NCBI GenBank assembly: GCA_005503055.1 | Contig: SCOX01000001.1 | Coordinates: 62,001 to 126,000, forward strand | Direction: 5' to 3' | DNA: 64,000 nucleotides | Origin: Lysobacteraceae bacterium P | GTDB lineage: Bacteria > Pseudomonadota > Gammaproteobacteria > Xanthomonadales > Xanthomonadaceae | Part shown: positions 17,865 through 27,396 of the stretch, one piece after another | How positions within the stretch are numbered: the stretch's first letter is position 1 | Layout: each line of letters starts with the position of its first letter | Notes under the pieces: generated by a model | Databases searched by the model: none | Told to the model about the DNA's origin: nothing | What the model saw: only the letters and a program-made list of their open reading frames with translations | Made by a program: the position numbers and the translations under genes

Positions 17865-20800
17865 GGCGTGGCTCCTGCTTCGGCGCCCCGGCCGTTTTCA
17901 GGCTGGGCACCGGGCACGTCTTCGGGGTGGGCGGCGTGGCGCGCGGCGGCGGGCATGCGCCGGCCGAGCACCGCGAGGATGGACGGAACGAGGATCAGCG
18001 TGGCCGGCGTGCCGAACAGCAGGCCGCCGATGACGGCGCGGCCGAGCGGCGCGTTCTGCTCGCCGCCTTCGCCCAGGCCCAGCGCCATCGGCACGATGCC
18101 CAGCACCATCGCACTGGCGGTCATCAGCACCGGACGCAGGCGCACGGCGGCGGACTCGTAGGCGGCGAGTTCGGGATCGTGTCCCTGCGCGACGAGACCG
18201 CGCGCGAAACTGGTCACCAGCACCGAATTGGCAGTGGATACGCCGATCACCATCATCACGCCCATCAGTGCCGGCACGCTCAGCGGCGTGCCGGTGACGA
18301 ACAGGCCGAAGGCGGCGCCGGCGATCGCGATGGGCAGGCCGGACATCGCCACCAGCGGCTGTATCCACGACTGGAAGTTCACCACCAGCACCAGGAACAC
18401 CAGCGCAGCCGACATCAACAAGCCGGCGGCCAGTTCGCCGTAGGCGCTCTGCATCTCGCCGGCCTGGCCGACGATCTCGATGCGGTTGCCGGGCTTGAGA
18501 CGGCTTTCGAGTTCCTTGTTGATGCCGCGCAACGCGTCGTAGACCGAACCCAGGTCGGTGCCTTCGACATTGGCCAGCACGCTGATGGTCGGCGCCAGCG
18601 TGGAGCGCGCCAGGCTCGCCGGCACGCGACGCGGCGTGACCGTGGCGATGTTGCGCAACAGCACCGCCTGGCCGTCGTTGCCGATGCGCAGCGGCGCGTT
18701 GAGCAGCTCGTCGATGTTGGTCATGTTCACCGGCGGCGCCTGCACCTGCACGGTGTAGGCGAGCGCGTTGACGGTGTCGGTCCAGTAGACCGGCGTCACC
18801 GTGCCGGAGGAACCCAGCACCGCGAGCACCGCGCGGCTGGCCTGCTGCGCATCCAGGCCGAGTTGCGCGGCGCGGGTGCGGTCGATGTGCACCTGGTATT
18901 CGGGCAGGTCGAGCACCTGGCGCAGGGCCACGTCGACGGCGCCCGGCACCTTGCCCAGACGCTGTTCGATCTCGCGTGCGATGGCGAGGTTGCCGGCGCT
19001 GTCGCGCCCGATGATCCGCACCTCGAATGCGGCCGCCGCCGAGCCGGCCAGCGTGCGGCTGGTCGCGTCCGGCGGACGCTCGAACATCTTCACGTCGGGG
19101 AATTTCTCGGCGATGCGCTGACGGATCCGCGAGAGGTATTCGTGGCTCGGTCCGTGCGGCGTCTTCAGCTGCAGCATGATCTCGGCTTCGAACGAACCGA
19201 CCACCGCGCTGTCGACCAGCGACAGGTTCACCGCGTCCGGTACGCCGATCTGCTCGTAGACCGTCTGCAGCTCGCCTGCCGGAACGATCTTGCGGATCTC
19301 GCGCTGGATGTCGGTCACCCGCGCGGCGGTTTCTTCCAGACGCGTGCCCGAGGGCAAACGCACCTGGAAACGCAGCTGGCCGGCGTCGACATGCGGGAAG
19401 TACTCGCGCCCCAGCGACACCGCCGACACGCCGCCGATGGCGACCACCAGCAGCGCCGCGATGGCGAGCACGCCACCGTGGTGGCCCAGCTTCACCAACA
19501 ATGCATGGTGCCTGTCGCGCAGCGAATCCAGCGTGTGCTCGACCTTGTGGCTGACCTTGAGCAACAGCTTTTCGGGCGCCCAGCGCGGATTGGCGCGGCT
19601 GACGATGTCGGCCGGCAGGAGCAGGTAGCACAGCACGGGAATCAGCGTGCGCGAGAGCAGGAAGGACGCCAGCATCGCGAAGATCACCGCCAACGCCAGC
19701 GGGGTGAACACCCACGCCGACAGGCCCGTCATCAGCAGAATGGGCGTGAGCACGATGCAGATGGCGATGGTCGAGACCATCTCGGGAAACACCACTTCCT
19801 TCGCGCTGTCCAGGATCGCGGTGCGCACGTCCTTGCCCATGGCGATGTTGCGGTTGGTGTTCTCCACGTCGACGACCGCGTTGTCCACCAGGATGCCGAT
19901 GGCGAGCGCCAGGCCGCCGAGCGTCATCACGTTGAAGGTGTAGCCCAGCAGGCTGAGCATCGCGACCGAGGCGAGCAGCGCCAGCGGAATGGCCGACAGC
20001 ACGATCAGGCTGGAACGCCAGGAGCCGATGAACACCAGCACCACCAGCGCGACCAGCAGGCCGACGAGGATGGCCTCATGGCGGATCGATCCGATCGCGT
20101 TGTCGACGAACACCGACTGGTCGAAGATCGGCTGGATGCGCGTGCCCGGCGGTGCGGAGGCTTCGATTTCGGGCAGGCGCTCGCGCACCGAGCGCACCAG
20201 CTCCACCGCCGAGGCGTTGCCGAGCTTGATCAGCGCCACCGCGACCGCGCTGGAGCCGTCCATGCGCGCGACGTTGGTCTGCAACGCGCCGCCGTCGCGC
20301 ACCGAAGCGATGTCGCGCACGTACACCAGCGTGCCGTTGCGCGAGGCGACGGGGATGTCGAGGAAGTCCGCCGCCGTCGCCGGGCTGGTGTCGAGCGAGA
20401 TCTGCATCTCGCGTGCGTTCTCGCGGATCGCGCCGGAGGGCAGCGTGGGGCTGCCGCGTTCCAGCGCGCCGGTGACATCCGCCGGCGTCAGCCCGTAGGT
20501 CTGCAGCGCGGCCGGGTTGAGGTCGACCATGATCTGCCGCGCCGCGCCGCCATAGGGCAGCGACATGCGGATGCCGGGAATCGTCTGGATCTGCGAGCGC
20601 AATTGCAGGCGCGCGTAGTCGTACAGCTGCGCTTCGGTCAGCGAATCGGAGGAAAGCACCAGCATCAGCACCGGCGTGCTGGACACGTTGTTGCGGATCA
20701 CCAGCGGCGGCGACGTGCCCGGCGGCATGCGGCGCAGGATCGTCTGCGAAACCGAGGTGATCTGTCCCAGTGCGCGGTCCAGGCTCACCGTCGGCTGGAA

Positions 20801-21085
20801 GTCGATGCGCACGATGCTGGCGCCGTTGATCGTCTCCGAGCGCACTTCCTTGAGGTCGTCGACCGTGTTCATGATCGCCACCTCGGAGAACGAAGTGAGC
20901 TTGGCGGCCATGTCCGCGGCCGGCAGGCCGTTGTAGGTCCACACCAGGTTGACCGAGGGGATGCCGACCTCCGGGAGGATGTCGGTGGGCATGCGCCGTG
21001 CGGCGAGCGTGCCGAACAGCAGGATCAGGATCGCGAGCACGCCGATGGTGTAACGGCGGCTCAGGGCGTACTGGACAATCCACAT
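17861..21085 (-). CDS. RND-family inner-membrane efflux transporter
   Basis: A 1074-residue proton-driven pump of the AcrB/CzcA superfamily. It begins MWIVQYALSRRYTIGVLAIL, with the first membrane helix, then the large periplasmic loop. TM4 carries GLALAIGILVDNAVVDVEN with the conserved acidic proton-relay residues. The second half repeats the layout. An open frame extends 160 codons further upstream but is unlike the family; ATG 21085 gives the usual N-terminus. Transcribed pump first, adaptor second, and divergent from an AraC regulator. Substrate (drug, solvent or metal) cannot be read from sequence. Confidence 0.9.
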   Translation of the reverse strand: MWIVQYALSRRYTIGVLAILILLFGTLAARRMPTDILPEVGIPSVNLVWTYNGLPAADMAAKLTSFSEVAIMNTVDDLKEVRSETINGASIVRIDFQPTVSLDRALGQITSVSQTILRRMPPGTSPPLVIRNNVSSTPVLMLVLSSDSLTEAQLYDYARLQLRSQIQTIPGIRMSLPYGGAARQIMVDLNPAALQTYGLTPADVTGALERGSPTLPSGAIRENAREMQISLDTSPATAADFLDIPVASRNGTLVYVRDIASVRDGGALQTNVARMDGSSAVAVALIKLGNASAVELVRSVRERLPEIEASAPPGTRIQPIFDQSVFVDNAIGSIRHEAILVGLLVALVVLVFIGSWRSSLIVLSAIPLALLASVAMLSLLGYTFNVMTLGGLALAIGILVDNAVVDVENTNRNIAMGKDVRTAILDSAKEVVFPEMVSTIAICIVLTPILLMTGLSAWVFTPLALAVIFAMLASFLLSRTLIPVLCYLLLPADIVSRANPRWAPEKLLLKVSHKVEHTLDSLRDRHHALLVKLGHHGGVLAIAALLVVAIGGVSAVSLGREYFPHVDAGQLRFQVRLPSGTRLEETAARVTDIQREIRKIVPAGELQTVYEQIGVPDAVNLSLVDSAVVGSFEAEIMLQLKTPHGPSHEYLSRIRQRIAEKFPDVKMFERPPDATSRTLAGSAAAAFEVRIIGRDSAGNLAIAREIEQRLGKVPGAVDVALRQVLDLPEYQVHIDRTRAAQLGLDAQQASRAVLAVLGSSGTVTPVYWTDTVNALAYTVQVQAPPVNMTNIDELLNAPLRIGNDGQAVLLRNIATVTPRRVPASLARSTLAPTISVLANVEGTDLGSVYDALRGINKELESRLKPGNRIEIVGQAGEMQSAYGELAAGLLMSAALVFLVLVVNFQSWIQPLVAMSGLPIAIAGAAFGLFVTGTPLSVPALMGVMMVIGVSTANSVLVTSFARGLVAQGHDPELAAYESAAVRLRPVLMTASAMVLGIVPMALGLGEGGEQNAPLGRAVIGGLLFGTPATLILVPSILAVLGRRMPAAARHAAHPEDVPGAQPENGRGAEAGATP

Positions 21086-21353
21086 CGTGCGGTCGGCCTC
21101 TGCAGGGCGGAGCGTCTGGAGGGAAGCGCCCACGGGACCGTCCCGCGCGCCCTGCGCCGGGGGAGGGCGGCAGGGCGCGTGGGCACGAGGCGTGGGGGCT
21201 TTCGTGTCCCGGTTATGTTCGCGCCGCGGGGCCTTACTTTGATAGTCCATTGCTGCGAAATCATTGCCGGATCCTGCAAATCGGCCGGATCGGCAACATG
21301 ACCAATGGCATAGTCGCCATAATCGGCATATTCCGGGAACACCCCTCAAGCCC
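21086..21353. promoter_or_regulatory. Divergent promoter region of efflux operon and AraC regulator
   Basis: 268 bases separate the divergent starts. Near the AraC gene there are two GGCATA copies within 21307-21333 and the short palindrome ATCGGCCGGAT nearby. These could be regulator half-sites, but the evidence is only their position and repetition. Confidence 0.35.
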
Positions 21354-22292
21354 ATGAATTCCAGCGTTTCCACGGTCATGCCCCCACACCGCGCCGGTTG
21401 CGCCGCGCTGGCCGAGCTGGCGCAGCGGATTGCCCGATTGACGCCGTCCGATGGCGTCCACGGCACGGCGTACGCGCCGCTGAGCGTGGTCCGGATCAGC
21501 CAGCCGACCGAATGCATGCCGGCGGTGTACGAGCCGCGGCTGGTGATCGTCGCCCAAGGCTGCAAGACCGCGACGCTGGCCGGGCAGACCTATCACTACA
21601 ACCCGCTCAACTACCTCGTCGTCTCGGTGACGCTGCCGGTGTCGGGGCAGGTGATCGAAGCCACGCCGGAAGAGCCGTACCTGTGCGTGCGCCTGGACAT
21701 CGATCCGGACGACGTGGCCAGCCTGCTGGTCGACGCCGGACAGTCGCCGGCGCCGCTGCCCGCGGGCGTGGACCCGGGCCTGTACGCGGCGCGCGTCAAC
21801 GCACCGCTCATGGACGCCGTGCTGCGCCTGATGCGCTTGCTGGAAACCCCCGACGACCTGGCGGTGCTAGCGCCGATGACGCAGCGCGAGATCCTCTACC
21901 GCGTGCTCAACGGCGAACTCGGCCATCGCCTGCGGGCGCTGGCGATGACCGACACGCGTTCCAGCCGCATCGCCCGCGCCGTCGCGAAGCTGCGCGAGGA
22001 TTACCTGGAGCCGCTGAGCATCGATGATCTGGCGCGCACGGTGCACATGAGCACCTCGTCGTTCCACCATCAGTTCAAGGCGGTGACCACGATGTCGCCG
22101 CTGCAGTTCCAGAAGCATCTGCGCCTGCACGAGGCCCGGCGATTGATGATGGCCGGCGGCATGGAGGCGTTCTCTGCGGCACGCCATGTCGGGTACGAAA
22201 GCCCGTCGCAGTTCAGTCGCGAGTACAAGCGCCTGTTCGGTGCGCCACCGCGCTCGGAAGTCGGGCGTTCGCGGGGCGTGCCGCAGGTGTGA
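21354..22292 (+). CDS. AraC-family transcriptional regulator
   Basis: This 312-residue regulator has an AraC_N-type sensory domain (PF06719-like: YEPRLVIVAQGCKTATLAGQ and YNPLNYLVVSVTLPVSGQVI). The double helix-turn-helix DNA-binding domain follows at residues ~205-300 (LSIDDLARTVHMSTSSFHHQ, then HVGYESPSQFSREYKRLFG). ATG 21354 gives MNSSVSTVMPPHRAG; upstream in-frame codons are low-quality. It is divergent from the RND pump operon and probably activates or represses it in response to a small molecule. Confidence 0.9.
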   Translation: MNSSVSTVMPPHRAGCAALAELAQRIARLTPSDGVHGTAYAPLSVVRISQPTECMPAVYEPRLVIVAQGCKTATLAGQTYHYNPLNYLVVSVTLPVSGQVIEATPEEPYLCVRLDIDPDDVASLLVDAGQSPAPLPAGVDPGLYAARVNAPLMDAVLRLMRLLETPDDLAVLAPMTQREILYRVLNGELGHRLRALAMTDTRSSRIARAVAKLREDYLEPLSIDDLARTVHMSTSSFHHQFKAVTTMSPLQFQKHLRLHEARRLMMAGGMEAFSAARHVGYESPSQFSREYKRLFGAPPRSEVGRSRGVPQV

Positions 22293-22374
22293 CCACGCGT
22301 CCCGCGAGACCTTAGATACTGGACGGCGCCGCCGGCGGCTGCGATGGTGCGCCGACATCACCGGCCGCCAACGC

Positions 22375-22760
22375 ATGGATCGCGACGAACTTTTCTTCCG
22401 GCTTGCACGCACGCGTACCGCGCTGATCCGCACCTACGTCCTGCACGTGGTCTGGTTCGCGGTGATGTGCCTGTTCACTGCGTTGCAATGGCGCCACGAC
22501 GGCCTGAAGGCCTCGGTCCTGTTGACCCTGCTGACGGTGCCGCCGGTGCTGGTCTACACGGTGCGCGCGCACCGTCGGCCTGGTGCCGGTGCTGGTGACG
22601 ACGGTCGTTCTCAGCCCCCTTCGAATCCGGCCTCGTCCTGCCGCTGAAGAACCTGCTGGTGACCAATCGCATCCTGCGCGAGGAACGTCGCGTCGCCGCA
22701 AACGAAGACGGCGTGCGGGCAAGGAACGCATCCATGCCACCGACGCGGGAACCGACGTAA
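22375..22760 (+). pseudogene. Small membrane protein gene with two apparent frameshifts
   Basis: From ATG 22375 the frame encodes MDRDELFFRLARTRTALIRT and two membrane helices, then turns to Gly/Arg-rich nonsense and stops at 22647. Protein-like sequence continues in the next frame from about 22570 (TVGLVPVLVTTVVLSP). It continues in the third frame from about 22617 (FESGLVLPLKNLLVTNRILR) to TAA 22760. Removing one base from GCGCGCGC near 22563-22570 and one from CCCCC at 22615-22619 would restore a single ~128-residue protein. Either the gene is decayed or the assembly has two errors in GC/homopolymer tracts. The family was not recognised. Confidence 0.6.
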
Positions 22761-22790
22761 CGATCGCAGCGGCGATGGCGCGGACCGCGC

Positions 22791-23531
22791 TCACTCGCAC
22801 CAGTGCACGTCCAGCGGCGTGCCGTGCACGCTTTCCAGCGCCACGAGCACCGGCCAGCGCTGCGGATCGCCCGAGGCGACGGCCTGTTCGAAGATCATGC
22901 GCTTGCGTTCGCCCTGCAACAGCAGCAGGCGATGCGGTATCCGCGCCATGCCGTGCGGCGTGAGGCTGATGCGGCGCGGCCACTCGCGTGCGCCGGGGCA
23001 ACCGTGCGCGTCGACGGCCACGTAGTCGCGAGGGCTGGCGAAAATCCGTTCGAGCTGTTCCGCTCCGGGGAAAAGCGATGCGGTATGCCCGTCCTCGCCC
23101 ATGCCGAGCACAGCGCAGGTGGCCTGCTGGCGTGCGTGCGCGTTGGCGGTGGCCACCGCGCCCTCGATGTTGCGGCCGGCTTGCGTCATCGGTTCGAGGT
23201 GCGCGACGGCGGCGCGATCGCGCAGCAGTTCGCGACGGACCAGCCAGGCATTGCTGTCGGGGTCGTCGGGAAGCAACCAGCGTTCGTCGACGAGCCCGAC
23301 GTCCACGCGCGCCCACTCCAGCGGCGCCTGCGAGACGGCGCGGTAGACCGGACCGGGCGTGCCGCCGCCGGACAGCAGCAGGCGCGCGCGCGGTCGCAGG
23401 CTCAATTCACGGCGCAGCTCGGCGGCGATCGAGACGGCCGCCGCCCAGGTCCAGACCTCGCGGTTGGGATGCACGTGCAGCACATAGGCCGCGGCGGCAT
23501 CGGTCTGCGGAGCGGGCGAATGATCGGCCAT
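22791..23531 (-). CDS. pgl: 6-phosphogluconolactonase
   Basis: This 246-residue enzyme hydrolyses 6-phosphogluconolactone to 6-phosphogluconate in the oxidative pentose-phosphate and Entner-Doudoroff routes. The family motifs are LLLSGGGTPGPVYRAVS near the N-terminus, VDVGLVDERWL and VLGMGEDGHTASLFPGAE. ATG 23531 has a GAGGATCGG site upstream; an ATG at 23564 would add 11 residues. It follows glucokinase closely on the same strand, so glucose released by the upstream beta-glucosidase would enter this route after phosphorylation and oxidation by a dehydrogenase encoded elsewhere. Confidence 0.9.
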   Translation of the reverse strand: MADHSPAPQTDAAAAYVLHVHPNREVWTWAAAVSIAAELRRELSLRPRARLLLSGGGTPGPVYRAVSQAPLEWARVDVGLVDERWLLPDDPDSNAWLVRRELLRDRAAVAHLEPMTQAGRNIEGAVATANAHARQQATCAVLGMGEDGHTASLFPGAEQLERIFASPRDYVAVDAHGCPGAREWPRRISLTPHGMARIPHRLLLLQGERKRMIFEQAVASGDPQRWPVLVALESVHGTPLDVHWCE

Positions 23532-23570
23532 GCCCGATCCTCGCACAGCCCACTTCAAGGCCACGTCTGT

Positions 23571-24608
23571 TCAGGCAATGCCCTGAGCCAGCGCTGCCGC
23601 GCCCAGCAGCCCGGGCTGGGGATGCACCACCGCCAGGGTCGGAATGCGCGCCATGACCGGCGAGAACCGGCCCTTGTACTCGAAGCGCTGGCGGAAAGCC
23701 GAGTGCGCGATCGAAGGCAGCATCTTCGGCACCAGCCCGCCGGTCAGGAACACGCCGTCCCATGCGCCCAGCGTCAGCACCAGGTCGCCCGCCGCGGCGC
23801 CGAACACTGCACAGAAGACGTCGATCGTCCGCAGGCTGCGCTCATCGCCGTCCTTCGCTCGAGCGGTGATGTCGGCCGGCTTGAGCGGACCGGGATCCTC
23901 GCCGGCGATGTTGCTCAGCGCGCGATGCAGGTTCACCAGGCCCTGGCCGCTGACCAGGCGCTCGTTCGACACGCGGCCGAACTCCGCCGACATCTGCTGG
24001 AGGATTTCGATTTCCTCCGGCGAGTTCGGCGCGAAGCTGACATGCCCGCCCTCGGTCTGGAGCGGGAAATAACGGCCGCCACGGCGCAGCAGGCCGCCCA
24101 CGCCCAGACCCGTGCCGGCACCGATGACGGCGAACGTGCGGTCCTCGCGATCGTGCCCGGACCAGCCGATGCCGCCGATCGGCACCACATCCTGCGGCCG
24201 CAGCAGCGAGGCGCCCATCGCCTGCGCGGCGAAATCGTTGACCAGCCGCAGCGATTCGAGCCCGAGCGCTTCGCCCGTACGTGCGGCCGAGATCACCCAC
24301 GGGTGATTGGTGATGCGCGCCTCGTCGCCGTCCACGCGACCGGCGACGGCGAACACGCCCGTGCGGGCGACCGCGCCCGTGGTGGCCAGGTAGTGCGCGG
24401 CGGCATCGGACAGCGAGGGGAAATCGGCGACCGCGAACTCGCGCACGCTGTCCATCAGCAGCGGCTCGTCCACGTCCTGGCGGGCGAGGGCGAAGCGCGC
24501 GTTGGTGCCGCCGATGTCGGCGAGCAGGGCGTGCGGGTCGGAAATGGGGGTATCGCTCAAGGCATCACCGCGGCGGGATCGTTGCGTCGCGCAGGTTAAT
24601 CGACCCAC
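23571..24608 (-). CDS. glk: Glucokinase
   Basis: This enzyme phosphorylates glucose to glucose-6-phosphate using ATP (Glk/PF02685 family). The phosphate-binding motif LLADIGGTNARFAL is at the N-terminus. The other family segments are LVNDFAAQAMGA, VIGAGTGLGVGGLL, the substrate-binding ETEGGHVSF-like segment LQTEGGHVSFAPNS, and GGLVPKMLPSIA. The start is uncertain. ATG 24608 gives 345 residues with a long N-terminal tail. TTG 24560 gives 329 residues with a better-placed GGTGA and a more typical length. It lies 157 bases after the GH1 gene and before pgl, forming a probable catabolic unit. Confidence 0.93.
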   Translation of the reverse strand: MGRLTCATQRSRRGDALSDTPISDPHALLADIGGTNARFALARQDVDEPLLMDSVREFAVADFPSLSDAAAHYLATTGAVARTGVFAVAGRVDGDEARITNHPWVISAARTGEALGLESLRLVNDFAAQAMGASLLRPQDVVPIGGIGWSGHDREDRTFAVIGAGTGLGVGGLLRRGGRYFPLQTEGGHVSFAPNSPEEIEILQQMSAEFGRVSNERLVSGQGLVNLHRALSNIAGEDPGPLKPADITARAKDGDERSLRTIDVFCAVFGAAAGDLVLTLGAWDGVFLTGGLVPKMLPSIAHSAFRQRFEYKGRFSPVMARIPTLAVVHPQPGLLGAAALAQGIA

Positions 24609-24765
24609 GCCCGCGTGTCTGCGCTGGTGGGCGGTCGCGCGCGTTGCCCGCAGGTGAATACGAAATCACTCAGCGGCCCGACGTCGCCGGGCAAAGTACG
24701 GCGGGACCCGTTGCCAAGGGAGGGAAGGGGCAACGGATCCCGTCCGCGAAAGCCGCGCCGCGCCG

Positions 24766-26151
24766 TCAATACGGCAGCGGATCCACCAGCGAAGCACCGT
24801 GGCTGCCGATCACCTTCGAGTACCACAGCGCGCTGTCCTTGGGCGTGCGCTCCTGGGTCACGTAGTTCACGTGGATCATGCCGAAGCGCTTGGAATAGCC
24901 CAGCGACCACTCCAGGTTGTCCAGCAGCGACCACAGCATGTAGCCGCGGATGTCGACACCGGCGGCGATGGCGTCGTGGATGGCACGCAGGTGTTTGCGC
25001 AGGTAATCCGTGCGCAGCGGGTCCTTGACCCTCCGGTTGCCGTCGTCGTCGACCATCGCGGCCGGCGGATCGAAGAAGGCCGCGCCGTTCTCGGTGATGT
25101 AGACCGGCAGGTCGCCATAGGTCTGCTTGAACCACAGCAGCAGGTCGGTCAGCCCCTGCGGGAACACTTCCCAGCCGGTCTCGGTGTAGGTGCCCAACGG
25201 CTGGCGAACCACGCCGGTGTTGAGCGGGTAGCTCTCGGCGGCCTTGGTCACGCTGCGGGTGTAGTAGTTGATGCCGACGAAGTCGAGCTTCTGCTTGATC
25301 AACTCGTAGTCCTCCGCCGGCCATTCCGGCCAGGCCTCGCCGAAGATTTCCTTCAGTTCCGGCGGGTAATGGCCGAGCAGGGCCGGGTGCAGGTACTGCT
25401 CGTTCATGTAGGCGTGCGCGCGGCGAACGGCGGCGGCGTCTTCCGCCGAATCGGTCGCCGGGTACTTCGGCTCGATGTTCACCACCAGGCCGATCTCGTG
25501 CTTGCCCAGCTCGCGATACGCCTTCACCGCGGCGCCGTGCGCCCGCATCAGGTTGTGCGAGGCGATCGGCGCTTCGAACTTGCTGCGATGGCCCGGCGCC
25601 AGCGCGCCGTGCAGGTAGCCGCCGTCGGTGACCACCCACGGCTCGTTGAGCGTGACCCACTTCTTCACGCGGCCGTCGAGCTCGCGGTACATCACGCTGG
25701 CGTACTCGGCGAACCAGTCGGCGATATCGCGGTTGAGCCAGCCGCCGCGGTCGTCCAGCGCCGCCGGCAAATCCCAGTGGTAGAGCGTGAGCAGCGGCTC
25801 GATGCCGTTGTTGAGCAGTTCGTCGACCAGGCGCGAATAGAAGTCCAGGCCCTTTTGGTTCACGCGACCGGTGCCATCGGGCAGGATGCGCGACCACGAG
25901 ACGCTGAAGCGGTACGCCTGCAGCCCGAGCTCGCGCATCAGCTTCACGTCATCGCGCCAGCGGTTGTAGTGGTCGCAGGCGACGTCGCCGGTATCGCCGT
26001 TGAGCATCATCCCGGGCGTGTGCGCGAAGCGCGTCCAGATGCTCGGGCCGGCGCCGTCGGCCAGCGGCGAGCCCTCGATCTGGTGGGCAGCAGTAGCGGC
26101 GCCCCACAGGAAGCCCTTGGGGAATGCGAACGGTTCGGACGCTTGACTCAT
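24766..26151 (-). CDS. GH1 beta-glucosidase, cytoplasmic
   Basis: This 461-residue enzyme of glycoside hydrolase family 1 cleaves terminal beta-glucosyl residues. It opens with FPKGFLWGAATAAHQIEG. The acid/base Glu170 lies in WVTLNEPW and the nucleophile Glu354 in VYITENGAA. It has no signal peptide, so it acts on imported di- or oligosaccharides in the cytoplasm. A LacI-type operator lies 31-44 bases upstream, in the gap shared with the divergent ABC ATPase gene. Glucokinase and pgl follow on the same strand. Linkage preference (beta-1,2, 1,3 or 1,4) cannot be told from sequence. Confidence 0.95.
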   Translation of the reverse strand: MSQASEPFAFPKGFLWGAATAAHQIEGSPLADGAGPSIWTRFAHTPGMMLNGDTGDVACDHYNRWRDDVKLMRELGLQAYRFSVSWSRILPDGTGRVNQKGLDFYSRLVDELLNNGIEPLLTLYHWDLPAALDDRGGWLNRDIADWFAEYASVMYRELDGRVKKWVTLNEPWVVTDGGYLHGALAPGHRSKFEAPIASHNLMRAHGAAVKAYRELGKHEIGLVVNIEPKYPATDSAEDAAAVRRAHAYMNEQYLHPALLGHYPPELKEIFGEAWPEWPAEDYELIKQKLDFVGINYYTRSVTKAAESYPLNTGVVRQPLGTYTETGWEVFPQGLTDLLLWFKQTYGDLPVYITENGAAFFDPPAAMVDDDGNRRVKDPLRTDYLRKHLRAIHDAIAAGVDIRGYMLWSLLDNLEWSLGYSKRFGMIHVNYVTQERTPKDSALWYSKVIGSHGASLVDPLPY

Positions 26152-26181
26152 CGGTGCAGTGGCCTGGCGAGTGGATAGGCA

Positions 26182-26195
26182 TGAAAACGGTTACA
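26182..26195. promoter_or_regulatory. LacI-type operator between beta-glucosidase and ABC ATPase genes
   Basis: TGAAAACGGTTACA fits TGNAANCGNTTNCA, and is nearly identical to the site before the lacI gene 22 kb away. It lies in the 141-base divergent gap, so a single bound repressor could control both the hydrolase and the ATPase. Confidence 0.75.
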
Positions 26196-26292
26196 TGGCA
26201 GGATAGCGGACGCCGGTGATATTTGCATCGCCGGCGCGTCGAAAATGCCGGCGCGGTCGCATGAGGCCCGCCCAGGCTCACCCGAGGAATTC

Positions 26293-27396
26293 ATGGCGAA
26301 GGTAACGCTGGATCGTCTGCGCAAGGTGTACCCCAACGGCTACGTGGGCGTGGACCACGCGACCTTCGACATCGGCGACGGCGAGCTGCTGGTGCTGGTG
26401 GGGCCGTCGGGCTGCGGCAAGTCCACGCTGCTGCGCATGATCGCGGGGCTGGAGACCATCACCTCCGGCGAGCTGCGCATCGGCGATCGCGTCGTCAACG
26501 ACGTGGCGCCTAAGGACCGCGACATCGCCATGGTGTTCCAGAGCTACGCGCTGTACCCGCACATGACGGTCGCCGAGAACCTGGGCTTCGGCCTGAAGCT
26601 GCGCGGCGCGAAGAAGGACGAGATCGCACGTCGCGTGCGTGAGTCGGCGCAGATGCTGGAACTGGAGCCGTTGTTGGACCGCAAGCCGGCGGCGCTGTCC
26701 GGCGGCCAGCGCCAGCGCGTCGCGCTGGGCCGCGCGCTGGTTCGGCAGCCGCAGGTGTTCCTGCTCGACGAGCCGCTGTCCAACCTCGACGCCAAGCTGC
26801 GTGCATCCACGCGCGTGGAGATCGCGCGCCTGCATCGCAAGCTGGGCACGACCATGGTGTACGTCACCCACGACCAGGTGGAGGCGATGACGCTGGGCCA
26901 GCGCATCGTGGTGCTCGACCGCGGTCGCATCCAGCAGATCGACACACCGATGGCGCTGTACAACCGCCCGGCCAACCTGTTCGTCGCCACGTTCCTCGGC
27001 AGCCCGAAGATGAATCTGCTGTGGGGCGAGGTGGTGGAGCAGGGCGATGCGCTCGCGTTGCGTATCGGCGACGGGGCCGAACTGCCGCTGCATCCCGAGC
27101 CGGAACTGGCGCCGGCGTTGCGCGGTTACGTCGGACGCACGCTGACCGTCGGCCTGCGTCCGGAGGATCTTTTCCTGACCGAGCCCGGCCCTGGCCGGTT
27201 GCCGGCCACGGTGGAAACGATCGAACCGGTGGGCAACGAAGCCTTCCTCAATCTTTCCTGCGGCGGCAGTGAAATGGTGCTGCGCCTGCCTCCGCGTGGC
27301 TTGCCCGCCGTCGGCGATACCGTCCACCTGGGCCACAACCCGGAACACATGCATTACTTCGATCGCGAAGACGGCCGCACCCTGCGCGCGCCCTAG
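26293..27396 (+). CDS. Sugar ABC importer ATPase (MalK/UgpC/MsiK type)
   Basis: A 367-residue ATPase of the multiple-sugar type. Walker A GPSGCGKS is at residues 37-44, the signature LSGGQRQR near 134, and Walker B FLLDEPLSNLD follows. A C-terminal OB-fold regulatory domain (TVGLRPEDLFLTEPGPGRLP) marks the CUT1 group. ATG 26293 has GAGGAAT upstream. The permease operon at 10109-13154 lacks an ATPase, so this protein most likely energises it; such ATPases often serve several importers. Its stop overlaps that of the convergent MscS gene within CTAG. Confidence 0.93.
   Translation: MAKVTLDRLRKVYPNGYVGVDHATFDIGDGELLVLVGPSGCGKSTLLRMIAGLETITSGELRIGDRVVNDVAPKDRDIAMVFQSYALYPHMTVAENLGFGLKLRGAKKDEIARRVRESAQMLELEPLLDRKPAALSGGQRQRVALGRALVRQPQVFLLDEPLSNLDAKLRASTRVEIARLHRKLGTTMVYVTHDQVEAMTLGQRIVVLDRGRIQQIDTPMALYNRPANLFVATFLGSPKMNLLWGEVVEQGDALALRIGDGAELPLHPEPELAPALRGYVGRTLTVGLRPEDLFLTEPGPGRLPATVETIEPVGNEAFLNLSCGGSEMVLRLPPRGLPAVGDTVHLGHNPEHMHYFDREDGRTLRAP

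Noticed and set aside
17927-21301. 1124-codon plus-strand open frame opposite the RND pump
   Set aside because: It is antisense to a clearly conserved RND transporter and has Gln/His/Arg-rich shadow composition.
27393-27396. Overlapping stop codons of convergent genes (CTAG, and TTAG at 39552-39555) as regulatory sites
   Set aside because: Such overlaps are frequent in compact genomes; nothing indicates more than close packing.
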